A DNA stretch of 64,000 bases from Neorhizobium sp. JUb45 (GCF_004343585.1 NZ_SLYW01000002.1:310001-374000), one strand, 5' to 3'. Numbered from the stretch's first letter, positions 1 to 9,348 are shown. Notes: generated by a model not told the origin, from the letters alone. Made by a program: numbers and translations.

Positions 1-576
<576 letters not shown>

Positions 577-615
577 GACCACGTAATCCTTAGCGCGTAA
601 CCTTCAATTCGTGAG

Positions 616-1707
616 ATGAACATGGCGGCAGCTTATCCGCACCTCGACGAGATGCAGCCATGGAATGCAAGGCTGCAGCTTCTGGAATGCATCTCCGTCA
701 CGCCGGAAACGGCCGACGTGATGACCTTCATCTTCAAACCGGAAAAGCCGGGCTGGTTCCGCTATGTGCCGGGCCAGTTCGTGACGCTGGAACTGCCGGT
801 GGGGCCGAACGGCGTGAAGGAACCGACGATGCGCACCTACACGCTGTCGTCCAGCCCCTCACGTCCCTTCACCGTCGCCGTCACGGTGAAGGCGCAGAAG
901 GACAGTATCGGCACCCGCTGGATGTTCGATAACCTCAAGCCCGGCATGAAAATCCGAGCGCTGGGTCCGCTCGGTGATTTTTCCTACGTCAAACATCCGG
1001 CGCAAAAATACCTGTTCATCTCGGCCGGCTCCGGCATCACGCCGATGATGTCGATGACCAGAGATCTGAACGACCGCGCGCCATCCAGCGATGTCGTTTT
1101 CATCAACTGCTCGCGCACCCCCGCCGACATCATCTTTCGCCGCGAGCTGGAAGATCTGGCGCGCCACATGCCAAAACTGACGCTCGGGCTGATCGTCGAA
1201 AACTCGCCGCGCCATGATGCCTGGGTCGGGTTGCAGGGCATTATCGACCGCGCCAAGATCACCATGTTCGCCTCGGACTTTACCGAGCGCACGGTGTTCT
1301 GCTGCGGGCCTGAACCGTTCATGACGGCGGTGCGCGGCCTGCTCGAAAGCCTCGGCTTCGACATGAATAACTACCATCAGGAAAGTTTCGCACCGGCACT
1401 TCCCTCCATCGAGGAACTGCCCTCGACGGCGGCCGAAGGCGAAGTGCTCGCCAATGTCGCCTTCACCATGTCGGGCAAGGAATTCCCCTGCCAGCCGGGC
1501 CAGACCGTGCTGATGACGGCACGCGCCAATGGCGTGCGCATCGGGGCAGCCTGCGAATCCGGCCTCTGCGGCACCTGCCGCGTGCTGCTGGTGTCGGGTG
1601 AGGTGGACATGAACCACAATGGCGGCATTCTCGATGACGAGATCGAGGAAGGCTATATTCTCGCCTGCTGCTCGCGGCCGAAGGGCGATGTGGCGGTGGA
1701 GGCCTGA
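616..1707 (+). CDS. gbcB: Ferredoxin-type oxidoreductase (FAD/NAD reductase plus C-terminal [2Fe-2S]), partner of the Rieske oxygenase
   Basis: 363 residues. An FAD-binding motif RTYTLSSSPS near residue 75 and an NAD-binding motif SAGSGITPMM near residue 135 form a ferredoxin-NADP-reductase core. A plant-type [2Fe-2S] ferredoxin domain ends the protein (CESGLCGTC near residue 315, last Cys in CCSRP). It would pass electrons from NAD(P)H to the oxygenase encoded just upstream. ATG at 616 is the first in-frame start. Order and spacing argue for one operon. Family assignment is firm; the GbcB name depends on the substrate of the alpha subunit. Confidence 0.85.
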   Translation: MNMAAAYPHLDEMQPWNARLQLLECISVTPETADVMTFIFKPEKPGWFRYVPGQFVTLELPVGPNGVKEPTMRTYTLSSSPSRPFTVAVTVKAQKDSIGTRWMFDNLKPGMKIRALGPLGDFSYVKHPAQKYLFISAGSGITPMMSMTRDLNDRAPSSDVVFINCSRTPADIIFRRELEDLARHMPKLTLGLIVENSPRHDAWVGLQGIIDRAKITMFASDFTERTVFCCGPEPFMTAVRGLLESLGFDMNNYHQESFAPALPSIEELPSTAAEGEVLANVAFTMSGKEFPCQPGQTVLMTARANGVRIGAACESGLCGTCRVLLVSGEVDMNHNGGILDDEIEEGYILACCSRPKGDVAVEA

Positions 1708-1862
1708 GGGAGCGAGCTGCACACGTCAATTGCGTGGGCGAAAGTCCGGAATTTAGGCTTTGGTCGGGAAATGCTGTCAATGACTGAAGCGGGATCGAGA
1801 TGAACAAAACACTCGGTCCGCTGCATCTCTGAAATTCAGAAATATGCAGGTTTGGCTGGATT

Positions 1863-2999
1863 TCAATTTTCCGGAATATATCCCCACGTCGTGGGATCGA
1901 GCAGAACTGGATCCAGCCGAATTTCATTCATAGCGATCGGGCGGCGTACCATCTTTGTGACTTCGAAAACCTCTCCACGACCCCAGCCAGACGTGCGGAT
2001 TTCTTTAAGCGGAATGCCGTCACCAGTCAGGCAATGCCTCAGGCCGGCATCGGCAACGTTGGGCATCCGGTCATACCAAGTGCACGTCTCGCCAAGAAAC
2101 TGACCACGCTCGTTCATCCTGACCAATCCGCTCCACCCTGCCAGCTTGGGGTACGGGCGTTTCGGATCGAGTTGCGAACGCCGTGCATCAAGTTGGCGTT
2201 TTCCAGGAGAAGCGGAATATAAGATCCCTTGGTCAGCAAGTTCATTCCAAACCAACGCACTGACCGAGCCATCTTTTCCGGTGCGTTCTCTATACCACCA
2301 CGGATAATGCCGCATTAGCCTCAACTTCGCCGTCGGATTTTGCAGTTCGACTTCGAAATCAGCGATCTCTGAAGGGCGTTTGACATCGGCGTGGAGCGGT
2401 TTTAGCCATGTCTCTGCATCGAATAAATCAGCAGGCGGCAAGACGGCACTTGTCGACAGGTGTTTTCGATCGAGTTCGACCAAACGTGTCTGGGACATCG
2501 GCTGGCCGTTCGAGAGCAAGACGGTGGTTGCAACTTCTATCCCATCGCCAGTCAGGCAGGTGCGCCAGATCGGTCCTGACTTTGATTGTTCCAGCTCGCC
2601 GCGAATAAGTTCAAGCCAGCGACAATGCTCGTTGTCGACGGCCTCAACATGGTTCAATTCCCGAGCGTCGGTAAATCCAAAAAAATCTTTCGCGGGATCG
2701 GCTTGCGTCACCGACATCCAAGCATTGTCCTCATCATTTTTAGCGGTTCTGAGGACAAGGTTTTTTGAGAAATTTCCGTAGGAAATTACTGATTTTCCCT
2801 CGTTTCCTTCTTCTACCCGTGTCCAGCCACCGTGCTGCAAGACCACGCGCTCATTCGTCTTGTCGCGCCCGTAGGTGTGGACCACCTTGAAACGAGCAAT
2901 ATAGTCAGGAACAGTTTTGCGATCGAAGTACGGCACCTCGTTCGCGAGAGCACCCGTTGCCGCAAGCATTGTCAGAAAGATCGATACTCGCCGTAACAT
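1863..2999 (-). CDS. Secreted/periplasmic protein of unknown function with an internal duplication
   Basis: 378 residues from the ATG at 2999, chosen because GGAG sits about 8 bases upstream and the protein then opens with a clear signal peptide (LRRVSIFLTMLAATGALA, cleavage before NEVPYF). The frame is open further upstream to 3161 but that extension has no secretory start. Two halves of about 175 residues resemble each other: each carries a Cys-x-Trp segment (EHCRWLELIRG / ETCTWYDRMPN), then a CLTGDGI motif, then an ending like DAETW / DPTTW. I do not recognise the family. The gene is divergent from the BA14K gene at 3250 and convergent with gbcB. Confidence 0.75.
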   Translation of the reverse strand: MLRRVSIFLTMLAATGALANEVPYFDRKTVPDYIARFKVVHTYGRDKTNERVVLQHGGWTRVEEGNEGKSVISYGNFSKNLVLRTAKNDEDNAWMSVTQADPAKDFFGFTDARELNHVEAVDNEHCRWLELIRGELEQSKSGPIWRTCLTGDGIEVATTVLLSNGQPMSQTRLVELDRKHLSTSAVLPPADLFDAETWLKPLHADVKRPSEIADFEVELQNPTAKLRLMRHYPWWYRERTGKDGSVSALVWNELADQGILYSASPGKRQLDARRSQLDPKRPYPKLAGWSGLVRMNERGQFLGETCTWYDRMPNVADAGLRHCLTGDGIPLKEIRTSGWGRGEVFEVTKMVRRPIAMNEIRLDPVLLDPTTWGYIPEN

Positions 3000-3167
3000 C
3001 AAGACTTCTCCGCCACATCGCCTACAAGCCAAGTGTTCTTGCACGTTAGGCCAGATAAACCGGAAAAATGATAAATATCCTACCTGCTCATTACTGAGCT
3101 CCGAAACGCAGCGCCGGCTGCCGCTCGCCCCCATCCTCACCAAGCCTTTACCAACATTCATCTTTCG

Positions 3168-3200
3168 TGATGCCGCCTTTGGAACCCCAAGGCGGCATCA
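3168..3200. promoter_or_regulatory. Perfect 12-bp stem-loop upstream of the first BA14K gene
   Basis: TGATGCCGCCTT and its exact complement AAGGCGGCATCA flank a 9-base loop, about 50 bases before the start codon at 3250. There is no T-run directly after it and no upstream gene on this strand to terminate, so a 5'-leader structure or a protein-binding dyad is likelier than a terminator. The site lies in the intergenic region shared with the divergent gene at 2999. Confidence 0.4.
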
Positions 3201-3249
3201 TGCGTTTCCCCGCCGATAAATTCGATAAAAAGATTTTGAGGAAACATCC

Positions 3250-3735
3250 ATGATGAATATCCGCAAACGCCTCGCGACCGTTGCCGTCGCTTTCACGGTC
3301 ACGCTTACCGGTCTTGTTCCGGCGCAGGCTTTCCAGATGCCGGCCCCGGTTGCCGCCCAGACCAGCACCGCTGCTCCGGTGACCGACGTCCAGTATCGTC
3401 CATGGGAGCGGCGTAACGACCGTCGCTGGGACCGCCGCGACAACCGTCGTTTCGATCGCCGTGCCGAACGCCGTTTCGAGCGTAATGGTTATTACAACGG
3501 CCACCGTGGTTTCCGCGAGCGCCGCTCGGGTTATCGTTACCACAATGGTTTCTGGTTCCCGCTGGCCGCATTCGGTGCCGGTGCGATCATCGGCGGTGCC
3601 ATCAGCCGGCCGAGCGTAAGTTCGTCTTCGGCGCATGTTCGCTGGTGTGCTGATCGTTATCGCAGCTACCGCGCTTCGGATAACACCTATGTGCCGCGTG
3701 CCGGCGTTCGCGCGGTGTGCAATTCCCCCTACTGA
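3250..3735 (+). CDS. BA14K family secreted protein
   Basis: 161 residues (start at 3250, or at the adjacent ATG 3253). A signal peptide (about residues 1-28, ending PAQA) is followed by an Arg/Asn-rich middle, a glycine-rich hydrophobic segment ([12 protein letters not shown]) and the C-terminal BA14K signature beginning [17 protein letters not shown] with a final Cys near the end. The family is named after an immunoreactive Brucella protein and is widespread in Rhizobiales; its molecular role is not established. A paralogue follows at 3930, so this is a tandem pair. GAGGAAAC precedes the start. Confidence 0.85.
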   Translation: MMNIRKRLATVAVAFTVTLTGLVPAQAFQMPAPVAAQTSTAAPVTDVQYRPWERRNDRRWDRRDNRRFDRRAERRFERNGYYNGHRGFRERRSGYRYHNGFWFPLAAFGAGAIIGGAISRPSVSSSSAHVRWCADRYRSYRASDNTYVPRAGVRAVCNSPY

Positions 3736-3785
3736 TCACCCCCTCGGGTCAGTAGAAACCATGGCATGATGCCGTGAAAACATGG

Positions 3786-3813
3786 CCCGGCCGGAGCATG
3801 ATGTTCCGCCGGG
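3786..3813. terminator. GC-rich stem-loop after the first BA14K gene
   Basis: CCCGGCCGGA and TTCCGCCGGG can pair with a single bulge around a short loop about 50 bases past the stop at 3735. There is no clear T-run, so it may instead stabilise the 3' end or attenuate read-through into the second BA14K gene. Confidence 0.3.
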
Positions 3814-3929
3814 TCGTCTCGTTGAACGGGCAGTTCCACGGCAGGCGTTTCGTTAATGCGCGGTTCAGGCGGTAACGTACAAATTCCGCGGCGATGAATT
3901 TTCGATCAATCAGTCGGTGGAGATATCCC

Positions 3930-4463
3930 ATGACCATGCTGATGAAGACTGTTTCGATTTTCGGTGTGGCTGCGGCCATGCTGGCCACCTCGGTTGCGCC
4001 GGGTGCTGCGGCGATGCCGATCATGCCTGCTGCCCCCGCCGTGAAAGCCGCGCCCGTCGAGAGCGGCAATGTGGTGCAGGTGCAATACTGGCGCGACCGT
4101 GGCGGTTATCGCGACGGTTGGTATGGCGGCCATCGCGGTTACCGCGAATACCGCCCGCGTCACCGGTATCACGACGGCTACTGGTATCCGCTGGCCGCCT
4201 TCGGCGCCGGCGCGATCATCGGCGGTGCTCTGGCTGCCCCGACCTATGAAGAGCCGCGTTACGTCGAGCCGGTCCCGCAATATTACGAGCCTGCGCCACG
4301 TTACGTTGCGCCGCCGCCGCGCCGTTACGCGGCCCCTGCCGGTGATATCAACCCGCAGCATCACGACTGGTGCCTGGCGCGTTATCGTTCCTACGATATC
4401 TACTCCAACACTTTTCAGCCGAACTACGGCCCGCGCAAGCAGTGCTATTCGCCGTATTTTTGA
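3930..4463 (+). CDS. BA14K family secreted protein, second copy
   Basis: 177 residues from the ATG at 3930, which has GGTGGAG about 7 bases upstream; in-frame starts further up would spoil the signal peptide (MTMLMKTVSIFGVAAAMLA..., ending near GAAA). The segment [13 protein letters not shown] matches its neighbour almost exactly. A Tyr/Pro-rich stretch (EEPRYVEPVPQYYEPAPRY) follows, then the BA14K C-terminus starting WCLARYRSYDIYSNTFQP. It probably arose by tandem duplication of the 3250 gene and then gained the Pro/Tyr linker. Function unknown; envelope location inferred. Confidence 0.85.
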   Translation: MTMLMKTVSIFGVAAAMLATSVAPGAAAMPIMPAAPAVKAAPVESGNVVQVQYWRDRGGYRDGWYGGHRGYREYRPRHRYHDGYWYPLAAFGAGAIIGGALAAPTYEEPRYVEPVPQYYEPAPRYVAPPPRRYAAPAGDINPQHHDWCLARYRSYDIYSNTFQPNYGPRKQCYSPYF

Positions 4464-4476
4464 GCGTGCCTCTTGC

Positions 4477-4617
4477 GATCTCCCCCTTGAGGGGGAGATG
4501 CCCGGCAGGGCAGAGGGGGGGCTCCGCACGCTCCTTCTGCAATTGATTTGATGCACCGTTGCCCACCCCCCTCGTCCTTCGGACCTATCGTGACATCTCC
4601 CCCTCAAGGGGGGAGAT
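4477..4617. repeat. Palindromic intergenic repeat, class B copy 1
   Basis: The element opens with a dyad built on TCCCCCTTGAGGGGGA, continues with ATGCCCGGCAGGGCAGAGGGG, and closes about 140 bases later with the inverted counterpart (TGACATCTCCCCCTCAAGGG). Similar copies lie at 7468 and 18194. It fills the gap between a BA14K gene and zntB, whose 3' ends face each other. Architecture matches rhizobial RIME-type mosaic elements. Confidence 0.75.
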
Positions 4618-4641
4618 TTTAGGGAGACCGTCGCGCACTCC

Positions 4642-5640
4642 TCACAAGATCCGCGCCCGCCTCAGCACCCACCACGCAATGGCAATCGACAGCGCGATAA
4701 AGATCACCGCAAACGTGGTGCCGGTCTCGCCATGTTCGAACGGCATGCCTGACGTGTTCATGCCGAAAAAGCCGGTCACCAGCGAAGGTGGCAGCAGAAA
4801 CGCCGTCATCAGCGACAGGATGTAGAGGTGGCGGTTGGTTTCGGACGACTGTTTGGAATCGATTTCCTCATGCAGCAGCCGGGCGCGATCCTGCAACGCG
4901 TAGACGTCGTGATCCACCGCTTCCAGCCGGCCGGTCAGCCGTGACGCGACATCATCGAAACCGAGCGGCATGTCGTCATCGTCGGCCGCGGCCGCGCGGC
5001 GCATCAGGGCGAGAACGGTGCGCAAATGCCGGTGCAGACGCACGACGGTGCGGCGAACGGGAGCAAGCCTGCGGCGCTCGTCACGCGGCGCGTTGTCGTA
5101 GACAAAATCCTCGATCTGGTTCAGCTCTTCCGTCAGTTCCAGCACCAGCGTGATCAGCGTGCGCTGGAATTCGGCGACGATGGTTTCAAAAACGTCGATC
5201 GGCCGGCGGTAACGCCCCGCGTTCTTTTCGACGGCAGCGCGCACGCGGTCGATCGAGCGCAACGGCTGCAGCCGGGTGGTGATGATCAGCTTTTCGGTGA
5301 CGGCGAAATGCAGCCAGCCGATATCGCGGGTTTCGCTGTCGAACTCGCGCTGAAAATCCACTAGCGTGCCGTAGACCATCTGCTCGTCCAGCGTGATCGA
5401 GGCATGCGTGTCATGGGTGGTGAGTGCGGCCACCACATCCTGCGGCAGGTTTTGAAACCCGTCGAGAAAGGCCGGCACGCGCTGGTCGGCAAGGTTGAGA
5501 TGCAGCCACAGGAAACCGCCGTCTTCCACGCCAAGGTCAGCGCGCGTCGCCTCGGTCGGCAGCCGCGTGCAGGGCGCCTTGTCGGCATGAAAACGATAGG
5601 CCCAGACGAGGCCGGGAATGGCGGGGTTGAGAAGCGTCAT
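4642..5640 (-). CDS. zntB: CorA-like divalent cation transporter, ZntB type
   Basis: 332 residues. A long soluble N-terminal domain is followed by two C-terminal membrane helices separated by the family signature GMN (in VTGFFGMNTSGMPFE, near residue 295), which forms the selectivity loop of CorA/ZntB channels. The short final helix and positively charged end (RRARIL) are typical. ZntB-type members move zinc, but CorA-family metal preference cannot be read from sequence with certainty. The gene stands alone, between repeat copies B1 and A1. Confidence 0.85.
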   Translation of the reverse strand: MTLLNPAIPGLVWAYRFHADKAPCTRLPTEATRADLGVEDGGFLWLHLNLADQRVPAFLDGFQNLPQDVVAALTTHDTHASITLDEQMVYGTLVDFQREFDSETRDIGWLHFAVTEKLIITTRLQPLRSIDRVRAAVEKNAGRYRRPIDVFETIVAEFQRTLITLVLELTEELNQIEDFVYDNAPRDERRRLAPVRRTVVRLHRHLRTVLALMRRAAAADDDDMPLGFDDVASRLTGRLEAVDHDVYALQDRARLLHEEIDSKQSSETNRHLYILSLMTAFLLPPSLVTGFFGMNTSGMPFEHGETGTTFAVIFIALSIAIAWWVLRRARIL

Positions 5641-5765
5641 GGGCAGTGTCCGGGCTGTGGGAGGCGCACTGCCTGTTAGACGCTGTTCGTGACATCTGTT
5701 GCAACAGGTTTTTGTGGAGGGCTGTTTCAGAGAGTGCTGGAGGATGCGAAGGGTACTACGAGCAT

Positions 5766-5898
5766 CTTCTCCCCGCTGGGGAGAAGTGCCGGAGCGTCAG
5801 CGAGGCGATGAGGGGGCTTCCACGGTAACACTTTGCGATGTGGCTTCGGTCCCCCTCATCCGACCCTTCGGGCCACCTTCTCCCCGATGGGGAGAAGG
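5766..5898. repeat. Palindromic intergenic repeat, class A copy 1
   Basis: Class A is bounded by dyads of the form CTTCTCCCC-N4-GGGGAGAAG. After the first dyad comes GTGCCGGAGCGTCAGCGAGG and GATGAGGGG; the far end reads CCCTCATCCGACCCTTCGGG, then a second CCTTCTCCCC dyad. It occupies the 274-base gap between zntB (start 5640) and the exporter gene ending at 5915. Other copies are at 17207, 29938, 33351 and 45930. Confidence 0.75.
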
Positions 5899-5914
5899 TA
5901 ATTGGTGCCCGCCG

Positions 5915-6844
5915 CTAAGCCGCTGCCCTTGATCTGAGCCGCGAAAACTTCACCGGTGCCGTGATCACCACAAGGCAGAAAATGATCAGCGTCACGCCCA
6001 GCCAGCCCAGCGCCGGCAGGCGTTCGCCGAGAATGATCACCGCCAACATCGCCGCCACCACCGGTTCCAAAAGCGTAATGGTCGTCGCCATGCTGGCCGG
6101 AATGCGGGCAAGGCCCATGCCGAACGCGATATAGCCCAGAAACATCGGCACGGTCGCCATGTAGAGGCCGACGGCCGCATTGTTCCAGCTGTCGAGGAAT
6201 GCGCTGCCGGTGACGAGCAGAACCGGCATCAGCAGCAGCCCGCCGACGCCAAAAGTGGCGCCCATCGCCGCCGAGGACCGGATGACGCGCAACATCAGTC
6301 CACGCGCCGTGTAGGAATACAGCGCATAGGTGAGGCCGCCGATGAGGCCGAGCGCGATGCCGATTATGGTGGCATTGCCGGTGACGATGGTTTCGGCATG
6401 CGAGCCTTCCGCGACACACAAAAGCACCATGCCCAAAAGCCCGATCAGCGCTCCAGCAAGCCAGCGTTTCGACAGTTGCGCGCCATCAAAAACCTTTTCG
6501 ATCAGCGCCGAGAGGAGCGGTGCCGAGCCGATGGTGACCACCGTGCCGATGGTGACGCCGGCCAGCCGCATCGAGCCGTAAAAGGCGAGCGGATAGATCG
6601 CCACCGCCACGCCGCCGGCCACAAGCAGCAGCCAGTAACGTCTGAGGTCCGCCATCGCCCGACCGATGGATTTCAGCGCGATGGCCGCCTGCAAAAGCCC
6701 GCCGATGCCCATGGCCGCTGCCCCGATTGCCGCCGCACTGACGCCGGGTGCAAAGGCCGCCGCCGTGCCGGTCGTGCCCCACACGAGCGAGGCAAACAGC
6801 ACGCCGGCGACGCCGATGCGGAATTCTTGTGTCTTGGTGGTCAT
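5915..6844 (-). CDS. EamA/DMT-superfamily transporter
   Basis: 309 residues with about ten hydrophobic segments in two similar EamA halves (roughly residues 12-145 and 155-300), the architecture of drug/metabolite exporters such as RhaT/YdcZ-like proteins. Its ATG overlaps the stop of the upstream TetR gene in an ATGA junction, so the two are translationally coupled and the regulator most likely controls this exporter. Substrate unknown. Confidence 0.85.
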   Translation of the reverse strand: MTTKTQEFRIGVAGVLFASLVWGTTGTAAAFAPGVSAAAIGAAAMGIGGLLQAAIALKSIGRAMADLRRYWLLLVAGGVAVAIYPLAFYGSMRLAGVTIGTVVTIGSAPLLSALIEKVFDGAQLSKRWLAGALIGLLGMVLLCVAEGSHAETIVTGNATIIGIALGLIGGLTYALYSYTARGLMLRVIRSSAAMGATFGVGGLLLMPVLLVTGSAFLDSWNNAAVGLYMATVPMFLGYIAFGMGLARIPASMATTITLLEPVVAAMLAVIILGERLPALGWLGVTLIIFCLVVITAPVKFSRLRSRAAA

Positions 6845-7419
6845 AGTCTGTCCAGCATGTCGGAGGTCATGGTGCGGGCTTCGAGAACGAGAGCGCTATT
6901 GCCCTCCAGCCCGGCGCGGGTGATGGCTCCTTCGAGAAGAAAGGCCAGCTGGCGGGCCAGCATCTTGGCTCGCTCCGCATCACCGTTCAGAAGTTCGCCG
7001 AGATGGTTGGCGATAAGTCCCTCCACCTCTTCCTTGTGACGACGCACGGCATCGCGGCCGATATCGCCAACCGTCAGTTCGGCGGCGGCATTCAGCAGCC
7101 CGCAGCCGCGAAATCCGTGCTCATAAGCGAACTCGGCATGGTCCTGATAGGCATCGAACACCGCCAGCACCTTGTCCTTTGGCGTGACGGCGGTGGCGAC
7201 GCGGCGTTCGTAAAACGCCAGCAGTTCGGCATGGCGTATGGTCAGATAGGCGTGCACCAGATCCGCCTTGGAGTCGAAATTGTTGTAGAGGCTTTTTTTG
7301 GCCACGCCGGCGCGGGCGATGATCGCGTCTATGCCGGTGCCGGCGATGCCGTTTTCATAAAACAGCACGGCAGCGGCTTTCAGCAGTTTTTCGCGGGCCG
7401 TTTCGGCAGGGTAGGGCAT
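6841..7419 (-). CDS. TetR/AcrR family transcriptional regulator
   Basis: 192 residues. The N-terminal helix-turn-helix is clear (IDAIIARAGVAKKSLYNNF, residues about 30-50), followed by a ligand-binding domain of typical length. It is the first gene of a two-gene operon with the DMT exporter (ATGA overlap). A dyad at 7655-7678, about 240 bases upstream, is the best operator candidate; repeat B2 lies between it and the start codon. Repression of the exporter operon is inferred from layout. Confidence 0.9.
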   Translation of the reverse strand: MPYPAETAREKLLKAAAVLFYENGIAGTGIDAIIARAGVAKKSLYNNFDSKADLVHAYLTIRHAELLAFYERRVATAVTPKDKVLAVFDAYQDHAEFAYEHGFRGCGLLNAAAELTVGDIGRDAVRRHKEEVEGLIANHLGELLNGDAERAKMLARQLAFLLEGAITRAGLEGNSALVLEARTMTSDMLDRL

Positions 7420-7467
7420 GGCGGTTCCATTGGTGGGGTGCTCGTGGGGTGAGGGTGCCGTTCAGCC

Positions 7468-7609
7468 GATCTCCCCCCTTGAGGGGGAGATGCCCGGCAG
7501 GGCAGAGGGGGGTGTCTCTGGCGCAAATACCGCTTGTTCCGTCTTTTCCGCGCCGTCGCTCACCCCCCTCTGTCACTATCGTGACATCTCCCCCACAAGG
7601 GGGGAGATC
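7468..7609. repeat. Palindromic intergenic repeat, class B copy 2
   Basis: Same architecture as copy B1: dyad around CTCCCCCCTTGAGGGGGAG, then ATGCCCGGCAGGGCAGAGG, ending with GTGACATCTCCCCCACAAGG. It sits in the leader region between the TetR start (7419) and the operator-like dyad at 7655, so TetR mRNA starting near that dyad would carry the whole hairpin. Confidence 0.75.
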
Positions 7610-7654
7610 AAAGGGAGCTTGTCGCACCATCCCAATTCCATCCGCCTCTCTCAT

Positions 7655-7678
7655 TAGGTAGCCAGACCGGTCTACCTA
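7655..7678. promoter_or_regulatory. Operator-like nested palindromes between the TetR and DUF2161 genes
   Basis: TAGGTAG and CTACCTA form a perfect inverted repeat with a 10-base spacer, and a perfect 10-bp palindrome AGACCGGTCT (7664-7673) is nested inside, offset by two bases. AGACCGGTCT-type dyads resemble operators reported for LmrA/YxaF-like TetR repressors. The site is shared by the divergent TetR operon and the DUF2161 gene at 7718. The half-site TCTACCTAC also occurs in the operator of the other TetR gene (11502-11510). Confidence 0.55.
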
Positions 7679-7717
7679 CTTGCGCGACGAAAATCAACCA
7701 CCCGCCAGAATCATGTT

Positions 7718-8422
7718 ATGCGGAGCAAAACGACAAAACCTCGTCAGGCCCGTATGGAAACCGCGCTCTACCTCCCCGTCAAAACCTTTCTCGAAGCCGC
7801 CGGTTACACGGTGAAGGGCGAGATCGGCGGCTGCGATCTGGTAGGCTTGAGCGACAGTGATCCGACGGTGGTGGTGATCTGCGAGCTGAAACTCACCTTC
7901 AATCTCGAACTCATCCTGCAGGCGGTGGATCGCGCAGCAGTGTCGGATGAAGTGTGGATCGCCGCCCGCGTTTCGGCCAAGGGCAGGGGCCGCGAGAGCG
8001 ACAAGCGTTACCGCGACCTCTGCCGCCGGCTTGGCATCGGCATGCTCGGTGTGTCGGACAAGGGAGAGGTCAGCGTGCTGGTTTCCTCCGTGTCGCCTAT
8101 GCCGCGCACCAACCCGAAACGCCGCACGAAACTGGTAAAGGAACACCGCAAAAGGGTGGGCGATCCGGCGCTTGGCGGCTCGACAAAAGTGCCGATCATG
8201 ACCGCCTATCGCCAGCAGGCGCTCGCCATCGCCGCAGCCCTTGCCGAAGGGCCGTTGCGGCCGCGAGACCTGAAGGACACCGCCACGACGGCCGGCGCCA
8301 TCCTACGCAACAATTATTACGGCTGGTTCGACAAGGTGGAAAAGGGTGTCTATGCGCTCAGCGATGCCGGCCGCGCGGCCATCGAAACCCGCGCAATCGA
8401 TAGTTCGACAGTCAGGGACTGA
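7718..8422 (+). CDS. DUF2161-type putative PD-(D/E)xK nuclease-like protein
   Basis: 234 residues. Residues 15-60 hold a PD-(D/E)xK-like core: CDLVGL supplies the Asp and VVICELKLTF the E-x-K. The C-terminal part (EGPLRPRDLKDT... NNYYGWFDKVEKGVYALSDAGR) resembles a small winged-helix domain. This combination is typical of the DUF2161 family found in alphaproteobacteria, annotated as a putative phosphodiesterase/nuclease without a demonstrated substrate. It is divergent from the TetR operon and not obviously part of a restriction system. Confidence 0.75.
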   Translation: MRSKTTKPRQARMETALYLPVKTFLEAAGYTVKGEIGGCDLVGLSDSDPTVVVICELKLTFNLELILQAVDRAAVSDEVWIAARVSAKGRGRESDKRYRDLCRRLGIGMLGVSDKGEVSVLVSSVSPMPRTNPKRRTKLVKEHRKRVGDPALGGSTKVPIMTAYRQQALAIAAALAEGPLRPRDLKDTATTAGAILRNNYYGWFDKVEKGVYALSDAGRAAIETRAIDSSTVRD

Positions 8423-8576
8423 TAACCACAAGATCAGCGGCCTCGTTGCCGCGCCTCTCCATCCATGCTTAACGCGAACCGCGATGAGGGTAGGGCATCG
8501 CAAAACTTTGGTTCGCATGCCGCAACCGGTTCAAAAACCGGCCTTGCGGATATCTGCATTTCGAGTGGGGCATCAA

Positions 8577-9146
8577 TTGAGCATTTCCAACATCTTTCTG
8601 AAGGTCGCGATCGTTGTCGCCGGCCTGACGCTGCTGGCCGGTTGCCAGACGCGTGATCCGCGTCTCGTTGAGGCGCTGAACGGCGCAAATGTCACGTCCG
8701 TCCGCGTCGAGGCGACGCCGGATGTCCGGACCGGCCTGCCGATGCTGAACGGCATCACGCCGGAAGCGCAGGCAGCCATGATCGTGCACGCACTGGAAGC
8801 GGATGCCAGCGCCAAGCTGAAGGGCCTGCCGGGCGGGCCAAAGGCGGCGCGTCTGGTCATCACCCTGCAGGAGGCGGATCTCGCGTCTTCGCCGGGCCGC
8901 GTGCTGCGTGGCAGTGACAGTTTCATCACCGGCACCGTGCGGCTGGAAAACGTGGCCGATGGATCGATCATCGCCCAGAACCCGCGCATCGTCGGTTCCG
9001 ACCATGGTGTGAAGGGCAGCGGCAATGTCGGCTTCTTCGTGGCCATGGCCATCAATGCCGTTGCCACGAAGGATCAGAATGCGCTGGCCCAGAAACTGGC
9101 GGCATCCTTCACGCTCGAAACCCGCAAGTGGCTGACCGGGAAATAA
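8577..9146 (+). CDS. Putative lipoprotein of unknown function
   Basis: 189 residues from a TTG at 8577 preceded by GAGTGGGG. With this start a short charged N-terminus leads into a hydrophobic segment and the lipobox LLAGC, giving lipidated Cys23. The frame continues open upstream to 8346, overlapping the DUF2161 gene, which makes an upstream start unlikely. The mature part carries no motif I recognise; it has a mixed alpha/beta look (RLVITLQEADLASSP, GTVRLENVADGSIIAQNPR). Envelope location is inferred from the lipobox. Confidence 0.65.
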   Translation: MSISNIFLKVAIVVAGLTLLAGCQTRDPRLVEALNGANVTSVRVEATPDVRTGLPMLNGITPEAQAAMIVHALEADASAKLKGLPGGPKAARLVITLQEADLASSPGRVLRGSDSFITGTVRLENVADGSIIAQNPRIVGSDHGVKGSGNVGFFVAMAINAVATKDQNALAQKLAASFTLETRKWLTGK

Positions 9147-9348
9147 CCGGTAACAGCGGCGGCGCGGCCAAATGGTTGCGCCGCCAATACATGACATGCA
9201 AATAATCTGCCGGGCAGAGCCGATAAGCGGCTTGCCCGACTTGACGTTTGCCTTTTCCCGTTCCTAGATCGCTGTCGCACTGACGGCCTGCTGACCGCCG
9301 AATTTTACTCCATTGGCGCCATCTCTTTCCGCGCTCCGGATCCCGAAA

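Noticed and set aside
3749..4069. 106-codon minus-strand frame between and across the BA14K genes
   Set aside because: It overlaps the signal-peptide region of the second BA14K gene in antisense and has no ribosome site or recognisable domain.
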